Of a stretch of 64,000 bases of DNA, positions 16,445 through 25,094 are shown piece after piece (the stretch's first letter is position 1; each line of letters starts with the position of its first letter). The stretch lies in the NCBI GenBank assembly GCA_965206445.1, contig CBDBJR010000002.1, positions 868,001 through 932,000 on the forward strand, written 5' to 3'. This DNA comes from CBDBJR01 sp965206445. Its GTDB lineage: Bacteria > Pseudomonadota > Gammaproteobacteria > Arenicellales > Poriferihabitantaceae. The translations under genes and the position numbers were made by a program. The notes beneath the pieces are model-generated. The model saw nothing but the letters and a program-made list of their open reading frames with translations. It did no database searches and was not told the origin of the DNA.

Positions 16445-17956
16445 ATGCGCGCTATCTGCGTCGACGGCCATACGCTGACACTGGCGCAGGTGGCCGAGGT
16501 GGCGGCAACGACGGCGATCAAAATAGCCATCCACCCGGCCGGGCGCGACAACATGGCGGCGGCGCGCGGCGTAGTGCAGCAGGCGCTGGAGCAAAAAAAG
16601 CCGGTTTACGGTTTGACGACCGGGCTGGGCGCGCGGGTGGGCGAGGCGCTTTCCAGCCGGCAACTGACCGAATTTTCATATCGAACCATCCGCGGGCGGG
16701 CGCATGCGATTGGCCCGCCATTGCCGCTCGGTCAGGTGCGGGCGGCGATGCTGGTGCGCCTGAACGGGTTGATGCTGGGCGCGTCCTGTGCGTCGCCGGC
16801 GGTGGCCGACAGCCTGCTCGACTGCCTTAACCGCGGTGTGACGCCGGTGGTGGGCGAAATCGGCTCGATCGGCGCCGGTGACTTGTGCCTCGGCGCGACC
16901 ATGGCGTTGGCGCTGATTGCCGAAGGGCAAATGTACGACCCGCAGGGCGCGATAGTGCCGGCGCATCGGGCATTGCAGCAGGCCGGCCTGCAACCGCTTG
17001 CGCTGCAACCGGGGGACGGTCTGGCGTTGATCAACCATTCCGCTTTTACCGTCGCGACGGCGGCACTGAGCGTGCAGGCGGCCGGCCGCCTGTTGGCGGC
17101 AATCAATGCCGCCGGGGCCATGAGCATGGAGGCGTTTCGGGCCAACCTGTCGGTGCTGGCGGACGATTTGGCGGCGCTGCATCCCAATCCGCATCAGCTG
17201 CGGGTGGCGACTGAACTAAACCGCTTGCTGCAAGGCAGTCTGCTGTATCAGCCGGGCCGGGCCCGCCGCTTGCAGGACCCGCTATCGATCAGAAACATCG
17301 TGCAAACGCACGGCGCGGTCTGGTCTGCAATCGACTACGCCGCCGACCTGCTGCAAATCGAAATCAATGCCTCCAGCGACAACCCGCAGGTGGTGCTCGA
17401 ACGGCGGGAAATACGCTCGAGCGGCGCCTATCATACGCCGCACATCACGCTCTGCTGCGAAACGGTCGCCCGTGCGCTGGTACAGTCGGCGACCATGCAG
17501 TTGGCGCGGCTGGCACGGCTGTTGTCGGATCGGGTTTCCGGGCTGCCGCTGTTTTTGGCCGCGGCCAATTCAAACGGCTTCGCCCCGCTGATGAAAATTG
17601 CCGAATCGCTGGTCGCCGAAATCCACCACGCGGCCGCCCCGGTCGCGCTCTGGCCGAGCGTCAGCGCCGACGGGGTAGAAGACAGCCTGACCCAGGCGCC
17701 GCTGGCGGCCCGGTCGCTGGCGCGCGTGGTCGATTTGAGCCTGCGGCTCTGCGCCGTCGAGTTTATCGTCGCCAGCCAGGCGCTGGAGCTGGCGCTGCCG
17801 GGCAATCAGGCCAGACAGATGGCCGCCGGGATTCGAGGCCTGCTCGAACAGGTCAGAGCGCAGGCGCCGCGGCTGGAGCAGGAGCGGCCATTGACGGCAG
17901 ACCTCGACCGCGTCAAGGCCTGGCTGGAAAAAACCAGCTGGCCGAGCGGCGGTTGA
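16445..17956 (+). CDS. Aromatic amino acid lyase (HAL/PAL) family protein lacking the MIO serine
   Basis: 503 residues, mostly helical, with the HAL/PAL fold: VYGLTTGLGARVG (Y55, equivalent to the loop tyrosine of HAL), LALINHSAF (usually INGT), LQDPLSIRNIVQTHG (usually QDxYSxR, so the second catalytic Tyr is Leu), SSDNPQVVLE and ADGVEDSL. In canonical enzymes Ala-Ser-Gly within GxxGASGDL cyclises to the MIO electrophile. Here residues 140-146 read GSIGAGD: one residue is missing and no serine is available. Ordinary ammonia-lyase or aminomutase chemistry is therefore doubtful. It starts three bases after the TRAP large permease, so its substrate or ligand is probably what the transporter imports. 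Confidence 0.82.
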   Translation: MRAICVDGHTLTLAQVAEVAATTAIKIAIHPAGRDNMAAARGVVQQALEQKKPVYGLTTGLGARVGEALSSRQLTEFSYRTIRGRAHAIGPPLPLGQVRAAMLVRLNGLMLGASCASPAVADSLLDCLNRGVTPVVGEIGSIGAGDLCLGATMALALIAEGQMYDPQGAIVPAHRALQQAGLQPLALQPGDGLALINHSAFTVATAALSVQAAGRLLAAINAAGAMSMEAFRANLSVLADDLAALHPNPHQLRVATELNRLLQGSLLYQPGRARRLQDPLSIRNIVQTHGAVWSAIDYAADLLQIEINASSDNPQVVLERREIRSSGAYHTPHITLCCETVARALVQSATMQLARLARLLSDRVSGLPLFLAAANSNGFAPLMKIAESLVAEIHHAAAPVALWPSVSADGVEDSLTQAPLAARSLARVVDLSLRLCAVEFIVASQALELALPGNQARQMAAGIRGLLEQVRAQAPRLEQERPLTADLDRVKAWLEKTSWPSGG

Positions 17957-18057
17957 TCGGCTGTGCACGGCGCAAACGTTGCGGCCCGCCGGCAATGGTA
18001 AGCGGCGTCAAACCGCCGCCCGCTTGACCTGCCCGCTTGACACACAGGAAACGAACC

Positions 18058-19680
18058 TCAAGCGGCCGCGTCTCCCAGAATCAAATCCGCGCCTTTTTCC
18101 GCCAGCATGATGGTCGGTGCGTTGGTATTGCCCGAGGTGACGGTGGGGAATACCGCGGCGTCGACGACGCGCAGTTGCCGCAATCCGTGTACCCGCAGGC
18201 GGGCGTTGACGACGCTGGTTGCGGGCTCCGCGCCCATCATGCAGGTGCTGGTCGGATGGTAAACGGTGTCGCTGCGCCGGCGGATATCGTCGATCAGCTC
18301 GCTATCCGAGCAGACCGCCGGGCCGGGCCGGGTTTCCTGGGCGATGATGTTGCTCAGCGCGGGCGTGCGGGCTATTTTGCGCAGGAACCGGACGCCTTCG
18401 AGCATTTCCTGCAGGTCGGCGTCGGTCGACAGGTAGCGCGGGTATATGTCCGGCGGCTGCATCGGGTCGCCGGAGCGGATGTGCAGGTAGCCGCGGCTGG
18501 TGGGGCGGCATTGGGAGACGGCGTTTAAGAATCCGGCAAACGGATCCGGCCGGATCAGCAGGCGTTTGCCGGGCGGCGCAGTGGTATAGCTGATCGGACA
18601 AAAATACAGCTGTAAATTCGGCCGGGTGCGCGCCGCACTGCTTTTGAAAAAGCCGCCGGCCTGATTGACGCTCAGCGACAGCGGGCCGTTGCGCAGCAGG
18701 ATATAGCGCAGGCCGGCCAGCAGCTTGCCGCTCCAGGGTGACAGCTGATTGTTCAGGGTCGGCACGCTGGCGCGATAATAATGCGAGATGGCGAGGTGAT
18801 CCTGCAGGTTTTGGCCGACCGCCGGGCTGTCATGCACCGGGTTGATGCCGTGCTGCCGCAGCAGTGCCGCCGGCCCGACGCCGGATAGCTGCAACAGTTG
18901 CGGCGAGTTTACCGCGCCGCCGGCGACGATAACCTCGCGCGCCGCGGCGGCCGATCTGGTTTGCCCACGGTGCCGATATTCGACGCCGACGGCGCAGTTG
19001 CCCCGGAACAGGATGCGGCCGACGTGGGCGTGGGTGAGGACGACCAGGTTGTTGCGCCGCATCGCCGGTCGCAGGTAGGCGCGGGCGGCCGACATGCGCC
19101 GTCCGCTTTTGGTGGTGATTTGGTACAGGCCGGCGCCTTCCTGATCGGCGCCGTTGAAATCCGGGTTGTACGGCAATCCGACCTGTTTGGCCGCCTGCAA
19201 GAAAGTCTGGCAGAGCGGGTGGTAGTCGGTGCTGACATCATTGACATACAGCGGCCCGTCGTCGCCCCTGTATGCGTCGGCGCCGTGGCAATTGTGCTCG
19301 CAGCGCTTGAAATACGGCAGCACATCCTGCCAGCCCCAGCCCGGGTTTCCCAACTCGCGCCAGTGATCGAAGTCGGCGTGCTGGCCGCGGATAAACAGCA
19401 TCGCGTTGATTGAGCTCGAGCCGCCGATAACCTTGCCGCGCGGCCAATAGCTTTGCCGGTGGTTGAGACCGGCGTCCGCCGCCGTCAGATAGCGCCAGTT
19501 GAGCTTGCGGTCGTAGAAGGCTTTGCCGTACCCGATCGGCAGTTGAATCGGCCAGCGCCGGTCGGAGCCGCCGGCTTCCAGCACCAGCACGCGGAATCTG
19601 CCGTTGGCGCTCAGGCGATTGGCCAGCACACACCCGGCTGAGCCGGCGCCGACGACAATGTAGTCATATTCTGCGGGCAT
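18058..19680 (-). CDS. GMC-family FAD oxidoreductase (choline dehydrogenase-like)
   Basis: 540 residues. The N-terminal FAD motif YIVVGAGSAGCVLANRL (residues 7-23) is followed by GGSSSINAMLFIRG and the GMC signature GAVNSPQLLQLSG. The C-terminal block holds the active-site histidine (YHPTSTCMMG) and SGNTNAPTIMLAEKGADLIL. It oxidises an alcohol to an aldehyde or beyond; choline and related alcohols are common substrates, but no residue here fixes that. It is convergent with the lyase-like gene and transcribed alone, and starts at ATG 19680. Confidence 0.88.
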   Translation of the reverse strand: MPAEYDYIVVGAGSAGCVLANRLSANGRFRVLVLEAGGSDRRWPIQLPIGYGKAFYDRKLNWRYLTAADAGLNHRQSYWPRGKVIGGSSSINAMLFIRGQHADFDHWRELGNPGWGWQDVLPYFKRCEHNCHGADAYRGDDGPLYVNDVSTDYHPLCQTFLQAAKQVGLPYNPDFNGADQEGAGLYQITTKSGRRMSAARAYLRPAMRRNNLVVLTHAHVGRILFRGNCAVGVEYRHRGQTRSAAAAREVIVAGGAVNSPQLLQLSGVGPAALLRQHGINPVHDSPAVGQNLQDHLAISHYYRASVPTLNNQLSPWSGKLLAGLRYILLRNGPLSLSVNQAGGFFKSSAARTRPNLQLYFCPISYTTAPPGKRLLIRPDPFAGFLNAVSQCRPTSRGYLHIRSGDPMQPPDIYPRYLSTDADLQEMLEGVRFLRKIARTPALSNIIAQETRPGPAVCSDSELIDDIRRRSDTVYHPTSTCMMGAEPATSVVNARLRVHGLRQLRVVDAAVFPTVTSGNTNAPTIMLAEKGADLILGDAAA

Positions 19681-19761
19681 CAACGTACGCTTGGCGGTGG
19701 CGGCGCGTCGTCATTGCGCGGCAATCGACCACGCAGGCCGCCGAACTCGAGCGGCCAGCCA

Positions 19762-19838
19762 TGGTCGGGGTGAGAGGATTCGAACCTCCGGCCCCTGCCT
19801 CCCGAAGGCAGTGCTCTACCAGGCTGAGCTACACCCCG
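19762..19838 (-). tRNA. tRNA-Pro (CGG)
   Basis: A complete 77-base cloverleaf on the minus strand: acceptor stem CGGGGTG/CACCCCG, D arm GCTCAGCCTGGTAGAGC, anticodon stem CTGCC/GGCAG with loop TTCGGGA (anticodon CGG), T arm GGAGGTTCGAATCCTC, discriminator A, and CCA encoded in the DNA (complement of 19762-19764). Confidence 0.97.
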
Positions 19839-19851
19839 CGACAAATGCGAC

Positions 19852-20907
19852 TTATCGATTCCGGCTGACGGTAAAATGCGCCAGGTCAATCAGCGCTTGT
19901 TTCAGCGGTGATTCCGGCAGCGGCAGCAATGCGTCAATCGCCTGTGCCGACTGCTGTTTGGCGCAGGCGGCAGTGTACGCGAGCGCGCCGGTCGATTCAA
20001 CGATAGCGAGCACCTCGTTTATTTTATCCGACTCGCCGTTTTCGATCGCCTGACGAATGACCCCGGCCTGCGCGGCGCTGCCGACCCGCATCGCCTGAAT
20101 CAAGGGCAGGGTAGGGCGGCCCTCGGTCAGATCATCGCCGGCATTTTTGCCCATCTGCCGCTCGTCGGCGGTGTAATCCATCACATCATCGACCAACTGA
20201 AAGGCAATCCCCAGATGCATCCCGTAGCTGGCCAGCGGTGCGTAATGCGCGCCGCTGTGCTCACCGATGACGGCGCCCAGCCCGGCCGCCGAGGCAAACA
20301 GTTTGGCGGTTTTTCTGCGCACGGCTTCGAGGTAGGCGTGCTCGGTGGTGTCGGGCGAGTGGGCATGCATCAGCTGCATCACCTCGCCTTCGGCGATGGC
20401 ATTGGTGGTGGTTGCCAAAATGCGCATCACGTCCATCTTATCGACCTCCACCAGCATCTCGAAACAGCGGGAATACAGAAAATCGCCCACCAGGATGCTG
20501 GCCTGGCTGCCCCATCTGTCGTTTGCCGTCGGCCGCCCGCGGCGCAGCGCGGAGTCATCGACGACATCGTCGTGCAGCAGGCTGGCGGTATGGATAAATT
20601 CGACCACGGCCGCCAGCGTGATATGGTCCCGGGTGCGGCAATTGCACGCTTTGGCGCTGAGCAGCAGCACCAGCGGGCGCATCCGTTTGCCGCCGCTTTG
20701 GATGATGTAGTTGCCTAGCGTCTGTATGAGCGCGATGTTCGAATCCATGCGCTGCCGGATCATCCGGTTGACCGCATCCATCTCGGCTTCGACCAGACGC
20801 AAGGCACCGGCCAGCAACGGCTCTGCCGTCTTGGCGGTCGCCGGCCAGGGGGGTTCCGGGGCAGGGGATACGGTTGCGCTGGTTTGCAGACCCATGGGCA
20901 GATCCAT
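19852..20907 (-). CDS. ispB: Octaprenyl diphosphate synthase
   Basis: About 351 residues, trans-prenyl elongating class: GGKRMRP for isopentenyl diphosphate binding, the first aspartate-rich motif in LLHDDVVDD, GDFLYSRCFEM, and the second in FQLVDDVMDY. It makes the C40 side chain of ubiquinone. The divergent position beside rplU is the usual gammaproteobacterial arrangement for ispB. The start is uncertain: ATG 20907 is preferred, ATG 20895 is possible, and no good ribosome binding site is visible. Confidence 0.93.
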   Translation of the reverse strand: MDLPMGLQTSATVSPAPEPPWPATAKTAEPLLAGALRLVEAEMDAVNRMIRQRMDSNIALIQTLGNYIIQSGGKRMRPLVLLLSAKACNCRTRDHITLAAVVEFIHTASLLHDDVVDDSALRRGRPTANDRWGSQASILVGDFLYSRCFEMLVEVDKMDVMRILATTTNAIAEGEVMQLMHAHSPDTTEHAYLEAVRRKTAKLFASAAGLGAVIGEHSGAHYAPLASYGMHLGIAFQLVDDVMDYTADERQMGKNAGDDLTEGRPTLPLIQAMRVGSAAQAGVIRQAIENGESDKINEVLAIVESTGALAYTAACAKQQSAQAIDALLPLPESPLKQALIDLAHFTVSRNR

Positions 20908-21129
20908 GCAGTGAGAAAGTAAGGCAGACACCAAATAAGCCCGATTCTATCTTACCGCTCGGTGATTGTGATGAATTTTTATCCCGCCACCGGGAAAAAC
21001 CGGCGCCCCCGGCGGCGACCGGGCGACGCCGTGCCCCCCGGAACAGGATTGTGAATTCAATTGATAAGTGCAACTTCACCGCGGATGGGAAGGGGAGATT
21101 CCAGGGCGGTGATGGAGCCGTGCGGCGGC

Positions 21130-21309
21130 CCTCACCCCGGCCCTCTCCCGGAGGGAGAGGGAGGTTCCGGTTATCCCGAGGAACAGGAGCACGGACATTC
21201 CTGTCCGTGTTTTCAAAATAAACGGGTTGGAAAACCCGTTCTCCTTTCCGGGGGAGGAGGCGGTTGTCGGCTTTAGCCCTCTCCCTGTGGGAGAGGGTTG
21301 GGTGAGGGT
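21130..21309. repeat. BIME-like mosaic of two REP arms and two hairpins
   Basis: The outer arms CCTCACCCCGGCCCTCTCCC (21130-21149) and GGGAGAGGGTTGGGTGAGGG (21290-21309) are inverted relatives of the element at 13307. Between them lie an 8-bp-stem hairpin CACGGACA-TTCC-TGTCCGTG (21190-21209) and an 8-bp-stem hairpin AACGGGTT-GGAA-AACCCGTT (21221-21240). Confidence 0.75.
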
Positions 21310-21378
21310 GGGCAGACACACCGCTATAACAGCCCGCCACGCAACCCGCCAGGCGACCAAAAGGATGTATTTTTTCGG

Positions 21379-21408
21379 TTGACGCGGACAGGTCGATATG
21401 ACTACAAT
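21379..21408 (+). promoter_or_regulatory. Sigma70 promoter of rplU-rpmA
   Basis: TTGACG (21379-21384), 18-base spacer, TACAAT (21403-21408), about 28 bases upstream of the rplU ATG. It is close to consensus, as expected for a ribosomal protein operon. Confidence 0.75.
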
Positions 21409-21436
21409 TGCGCGCCTGAATTCAGCGGTTTTTATC

Positions 21437-22132
21437 ATGTATACAGTCATTCAAACTGGCGGCAAGCAATACCGGGTTGCGGTCGGTGATAAATTGAAAG
21501 TCGAAAAGCTGGCGGTTGAGGTCGGCGATAACATTGATTTGCCCAACGTGCTGCTGCACGTCGACGACGAGCAGTTGTCGGTTGGCCGGTCGGTGACGGT
21601 CGCGGTGCGCGCCACCGTGCTGGCGCATGGCCGGGGTGAAAAGATTCGGGTGTTCAAAATGAAGCGGCGCAAAAATTACCGTCGCACACAAGGGCACCGA
21701 CAGGCGTTCACCGAAATCCAGATTACCGGCATTGGCGCTGAATCGGCCGCGGTGCCGCAACCGGCGGTACCCGAAGCACCAGCCACGCTCGAAGCGCCAG
21801 CCGTGCCCGAAGTGCAAGCCACGCCCGAAGCGCCAGCCACGCCCGAAACGCCAGCCACGCCCGAAGCGCAAGCCACGCCCGAAGCGCAGGCCACGCCCGA
21901 AGCGCCAGCCACGCCCGAAGCGCAGGCCACGCCCGAAGCGCCAGCCACGCCCGAAACGCAAGCCACGCCCGAAGCGCCAGCCGCGCCCGAAGCGCAGGCC
22001 ACGCCCGAAGCGCAGGCCACGCCCGAAGCGCAAGCCACGCCCGAAGCGCAGGCCACACCCGAAGCGCCAGCCACGCCCGAAGCGCCAGCCACGCCCAGAG
22101 CGCCAGCCACGCCGCCGGCAGCCGACAGTTGA
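21437..22132 (+). CDS. rplU: Ribosomal protein L21 with long repetitive C-terminal tail
   Basis: Residues 1 to about 103 are ordinary bL21: MYTVIQTGGKQYRV, RGEKIRVFKMKRRKNYRR and FTEIQITGI. Usual length is about 103; here the frame continues to 231 residues. The extra ~125 residues are hexapeptide repeats of the type ATPEAP/ATPEAQ (about 19 units), encoded by an 18-bp minisatellite. The tail is rich in Ala, Pro and Glu, acidic and probably extended. It ends ATPPAADS just before rpmA. ATG 21437 is the family start; an in-frame start at 21398 overlaps the promoter. Confidence 0.95.
   Translation: MYTVIQTGGKQYRVAVGDKLKVEKLAVEVGDNIDLPNVLLHVDDEQLSVGRSVTVAVRATVLAHGRGEKIRVFKMKRRKNYRRTQGHRQAFTEIQITGIGAESAAVPQPAVPEAPATLEAPAVPEVQATPEAPATPETPATPEAQATPEAQATPEAPATPEAQATPEAPATPETQATPEAPAAPEAQATPEAQATPEAQATPEAQATPEAPATPEAPATPRAPATPPAADS
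21768..22120 (+). repeat. 18-bp tandem repeat in the rplU 3' end
   Basis: About 19 tandem copies of an 18-bp unit close to GCCACGCCCGAAGCGCCA. Most differences are the last codon (CCA/CAG/CAA, Pro or Gln) and occasional Thr or Val changes, so the frame and hexapeptide period are kept throughout. The first two units are the most diverged (ATLEAP, AVPEVQ). Confidence 0.9.
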
Positions 22133-22224
22133 CGGCGGCAGGGCGAGCGACCAATCACAATCACGCTGTGGATCGTAGCGGCGGTTTAACGCCGTCTATC
22201 GATACGGCATTTTGAGGAAACACA

Positions 22225-22482
22225 ATGGCACACAAAAAAGCATTCGGCAGTACCCGCAATGGCCGTGATTCGGCCTCCAAGCGGCTGGGGGTAAAAAAAT
22301 ACGGCAGCGAGCAGGTGCGCGCCGGCAATATCATTGTACGCCAGCGCGGCAGCCATTTTCATGCCGGTAACAACGTCGGCACGGGGCGCGACTACACGTT
22401 ATTTGCCACCGCTGCGGGCACAGTGGAGTTTGCCATCAAAGGCGCAAAAAGCCGCAAAATTGTCAGCGTCGTGACGGCATAG
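22225..22482 (+). CDS. rpmA: Ribosomal protein L27
   Basis: 85 residues, the normal bL27 length: MAHKKAFGSTRNGRDS, AGNIIVRQRGSHFHAGNNVG and GRDYTLFA. The basic N-terminus reaches the peptidyl-transferase centre. A good ribosome binding site (GAGGAAACACA) precedes the ATG. It is co-transcribed with rplU across a 92-base gap. Confidence 0.97.
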   Translation: MAHKKAFGSTRNGRDSASKRLGVKKYGSEQVRAGNIIVRQRGSHFHAGNNVGTGRDYTLFATAAGTVEFAIKGAKSRKIVSVVTA

Positions 22483-22499
22483 CCGGCGAGCGGATTTAT

Positions 22500-22536
22500 C
22501 CCTGCCCTCGTTTGGTCCGCCAGGCGGGGGCTTTTT
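22500..22536 (+). terminator. Probable terminator after rpmA
   Basis: CCCTGCC (22500-22506) can pair with GGCGGGG (22523-22529, one G-U pair) around a 16-base loop. GC and five T follow at 22532-22536. The loop is long, so it may be only partly efficient; obgE follows 41 bases later. Confidence 0.5.
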
Positions 22537-22577
22537 GTACCGGCGACGCCCGGTGCGCCCGGTAGTCGATACCGCGT

Positions 22578-23654
22578 ATGAAATTTGTCGATGAAGCGGT
22601 TATTCAGGTGGCTGCCGGTAACGGCGGCAACGGCTGCTTGAGTTTTTTGCGCGAAAAATATCGCCCGGATGGCGGCCCGGATGGCGGCGACGGCGGGCAT
22701 GGAGGCAGTGTCTATCTGGTGGTCAACGACGGCTTGAATACGCTGGTGGATTTTCGCCATAGTCGGCTGTACCGGGCGCGCAGCGGTGAAGGCGGCCAGG
22801 GTCGCGGACGGTCGGGTAAAAACGGGGACGATTGTCTGGTCCGTGTCCCCCGGGGCACCGTGGTCAGTGATGCGCACAGCGGCGAGTTGATCGGTGACCT
22901 GCTGCACTCGGGGCAGAAGATGCAGGTGGCGGTCGGCGGGCTGCGCGGTTTGGGCAATGCCCGGTTTAAGTCCAGCATCAATCGGGCGCCGCGCAAAATC
23001 ACGCACGGCAAACCGGGCGATCAACGTCAGCTGAAGCTGGAATTAAAGCTGCTGGCCGATGTCGGCCTGCTGGGGCTGCCGAATGCCGGCAAATCGACCT
23101 TTTTAACCGCGGTGTCACGGGCGCACCCCAAAGTCGCCGATTATCCGTTCACCACACTGCACCCGCAGCTCGGGATGGTCGATGCAGCCCGGGTCGGCGT
23201 CAATCCGTTTGCCGATGAACTGGTGATTGCCGACATTCCCGGCCTGATTGCCGGCGCCGCCAACGGCGCCGGTCTCGGGACGCATTTCCTCAAGCACCTC
23301 AAACGCACCTCGATTTTGCTGCATCTGATCGACGCGGCGCCGGCCGACGGCCGCGATGCGATAGCGAGCGTAAGGGAAATCGAGTCCGAACTGGTGCAAT
23401 TCGATAGCGAACTGGCAACCAAACCCCGCTGGCTGGTGTTGAACAAGTCCGATCTGCTGACCGAGGGCGCCGCTCAATCGCTGCTGCAACGGCTGCGGGC
23501 GGAGCTCGACTGGCAGCAGCCGATTTATGTCATCTCGGCGCTGACCCGGCAAGGCTGCGGCCGATTGATTCGCGAGCTGATGGCGCGTTTTGCCGCGCTG
23601 CCAACCGCGCCGATTGAAACCGCAGCAGACAGACCGGCAGACAGCAGTGGGTGA
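22578..23654 (+). CDS. obgE: GTPase Obg/CgtA
   Basis: 358 residues. The glycine-rich Obg fold is at residues 1-160 (FVDEAVIQVAAGNGGNG, GGHGGSVYLV). The G domain follows, with G1 GLPNAGKSTFL, G3 DIPGLI and G4 NKSD. This essential GTPase acts in 50S subunit assembly and the stringent response. It sits in the classic rplU-rpmA-obgE order. The G domain ends near residue 340, without the long C-terminal extension of some species. Confidence 0.96.
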   Translation: MKFVDEAVIQVAAGNGGNGCLSFLREKYRPDGGPDGGDGGHGGSVYLVVNDGLNTLVDFRHSRLYRARSGEGGQGRGRSGKNGDDCLVRVPRGTVVSDAHSGELIGDLLHSGQKMQVAVGGLRGLGNARFKSSINRAPRKITHGKPGDQRQLKLELKLLADVGLLGLPNAGKSTFLTAVSRAHPKVADYPFTTLHPQLGMVDAARVGVNPFADELVIADIPGLIAGAANGAGLGTHFLKHLKRTSILLHLIDAAPADGRDAIASVREIESELVQFDSELATKPRWLVLNKSDLLTEGAAQSLLQRLRAELDWQQPIYVISALTRQGCGRLIRELMARFAALPTAPIETAADRPADSSG

Positions 23655-24789
23655 GCGCGCGGTATTGCGCCAGTCCGGCAGATGGGTGGTGAAAATTGGC
23701 ACCTCTTTGCTGACCGAACAAGGCGCCGGATTGAATCACCGGGCGATCGACACCTGGGTGGAACAGATCGCCGATCTGTGCCGGCAGGGGATTGAGTTTA
23801 TCGTCGTCTCATCGGGTTCGATCGGCGCCGGCATGGAGCGGCTGGGCTGGGCGGTTCGACCGCGAGAAATACACAAGCTGCAAGCGGTGGCGGCGGTCGG
23901 TCAGATGCAACTGGTGCAGGCCTACGCCACCGCCTTCAAACGCTTTGAGCTGATTACCGCCCAGGTCTTGCTGACCCATGCCGACCTGGCCGACCGCGAA
24001 CGGTATTTGAATGCGCGCAGCACCCTGCGCGGACTGCTGCGGGAGAACGTGATACCGGTCGTGAATGAAAACGATACCGTGGTGAATGATGAAATCCGCT
24101 TCGGCGACAACGATACCCTGGCCGCGCTGGTGTGCAATCTGGTGGAGGCCGATCTGCTGGTGATTCTGACCGATCAACAGGGCCTGTACGACCGCGACCC
24201 GCGGCACGACCCGTCGGCGCAGCTGGTTGACTACGCGCAGGCCGGCGACCCGGCTTTACTGGCGCAGGCCGGGCCGGCGGCCAGGCACGGTCGGGGCGGC
24301 ATGCTGACCAAGGTCATGGCGGCGCAAAAAGCAGCCCGCTCGGGCGCCTCTACCGTGATTGCCTGCGGTCGTGAGGCGGAGGTGCTGCGGCGTCTGCGGG
24401 CCGGCGAACAAATCGGCACCCTGCTGCATCGCGGCAGTACGCGGCTGGCGGCCAGAAAACAATGGCTGGCCGGGCAACTGCGCTCGCATGGCCGGCTGGT
24501 GCTGGACGACGGCGCGGTCGAGGTGCTGTGCCGGCAAGGCAAAAGCCTGCTGCCCATCGGCGTGGTGCGGGTGGAAGGCCGGTTTGCGCGCGGTGAGATT
24601 GTCGTATGCGTCGATCAGCGGGGGCGGGAAGTGGCCTGCGGTCTGGTAAATTACCGCTCCGACGAAGTGGCGCTGATTGCCGGCAAGCGCAGCCGGGAGA
24701 TTGAATCGCTGCTCGGTTATGGCGGTGAAAACGAACTCATTCACCGCGATAACATTGCCATCACCCGCGCCGTTACCCTGGGGGTGTGA
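23647..24789 (+). CDS. proB: Glutamate 5-kinase
   Basis: ProB catalyses the first step of proline synthesis. The protein has an amino-acid kinase domain (VVKIGTSLLT, VSSGSIGAGMERLGW, NENDTVVNDEIRFGDNDTL, GRGGMLTKVMAA) and a C-terminal PUA domain (about residues 280-360). GTG 23647 overlaps the last eight bases of obgE and gives 380 residues, close to the usual 367-375. An ATG at 23590 would add 19 residues unlike the family. Coupling to obgE is common in gammaproteobacteria and betaproteobacteria. Confidence 0.94.
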   Translation: MGERAVLRQSGRWVVKIGTSLLTEQGAGLNHRAIDTWVEQIADLCRQGIEFIVVSSGSIGAGMERLGWAVRPREIHKLQAVAAVGQMQLVQAYATAFKRFELITAQVLLTHADLADRERYLNARSTLRGLLRENVIPVVNENDTVVNDEIRFGDNDTLAALVCNLVEADLLVILTDQQGLYDRDPRHDPSAQLVDYAQAGDPALLAQAGPAARHGRGGMLTKVMAAQKAARSGASTVIACGREAEVLRRLRAGEQIGTLLHRGSTRLAARKQWLAGQLRSHGRLVLDDGAVEVLCRQGKSLLPIGVVRVEGRFARGEIVVCVDQRGREVACGLVNYRSDEVALIAGKRSREIESLLGYGGENELIHRDNIAITRAVTLGV

Positions 24790-24818
24790 CGACCCCCGGC
24801 GGCGGTTGCCGCCCGCTG

Positions 24819-25094
24819 TCAGCCCGCTTTGGGCGCGATCGATTTCAGCCGGCGGTTCAGTCGGCTTTTGAGCCTGGCGGCACGATTCATATGATGCAGT
24901 CCGTGGGAAGCGGCGCGGTCGATTGCCGAGACCGCATCGCGGTAGGCCACGGTGGCCGCCGGCGAGTTGCTTTCCTGAATCAGCTTGAGGAGTTTTTTGA
25001 TCGATGTACGCAATGCAGACCGCCCGCTCATGTTGATTGCACGGCGTTTGATGCTTTGACGGGCGCGCTTGCGCGCTTGCGGGGAATTAGCCAA
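24819..25094 (-). CDS. rpsT: Ribosomal protein S20
   Basis: 91 residues: ANSPQARKRARQSIKRRAIN at the start and HHMNRAARLKSRLNRRLK at the end, very basic and helical, normal bS20 length. The start is TTG (25094), preceded by a GAGG ribosome binding site. The rpsT of E. coli also uses UUG, where it takes part in autogenous control, so the weak start is likely meaningful. It is divergent from murJ, the usual arrangement, and convergent with proB. Confidence 0.95.
   Translation of the reverse strand: MANSPQARKRARQSIKRRAINMSGRSALRTSIKKLLKLIQESNSPAATVAYRDAVSAIDRAASHGLHHMNRAARLKSRLNRRLKSIAPKAG

Larger units (their letters stand above)
20935..21436. other. ispB-rplU divergent intergenic region with repeat mosaic
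   Basis: About 500 bases without a credible gene. From left to right: ispB upstream sequence, a REP-like arm (21130-21149), two hairpins (21190-21209 and 21221-21240), a second inverted REP-like arm (21290-21309), and the rplU promoter (21379-21408). Confidence 0.7.

Noticed and set aside
21422..22164. Open frames opposite and in other phases of the L21 repeat tail (RFGRGL and ALRAWL repeats)
   Set aside because: Any frame through an 18-bp stop-free repeat stays open; only the L21 frame joins a conserved domain.
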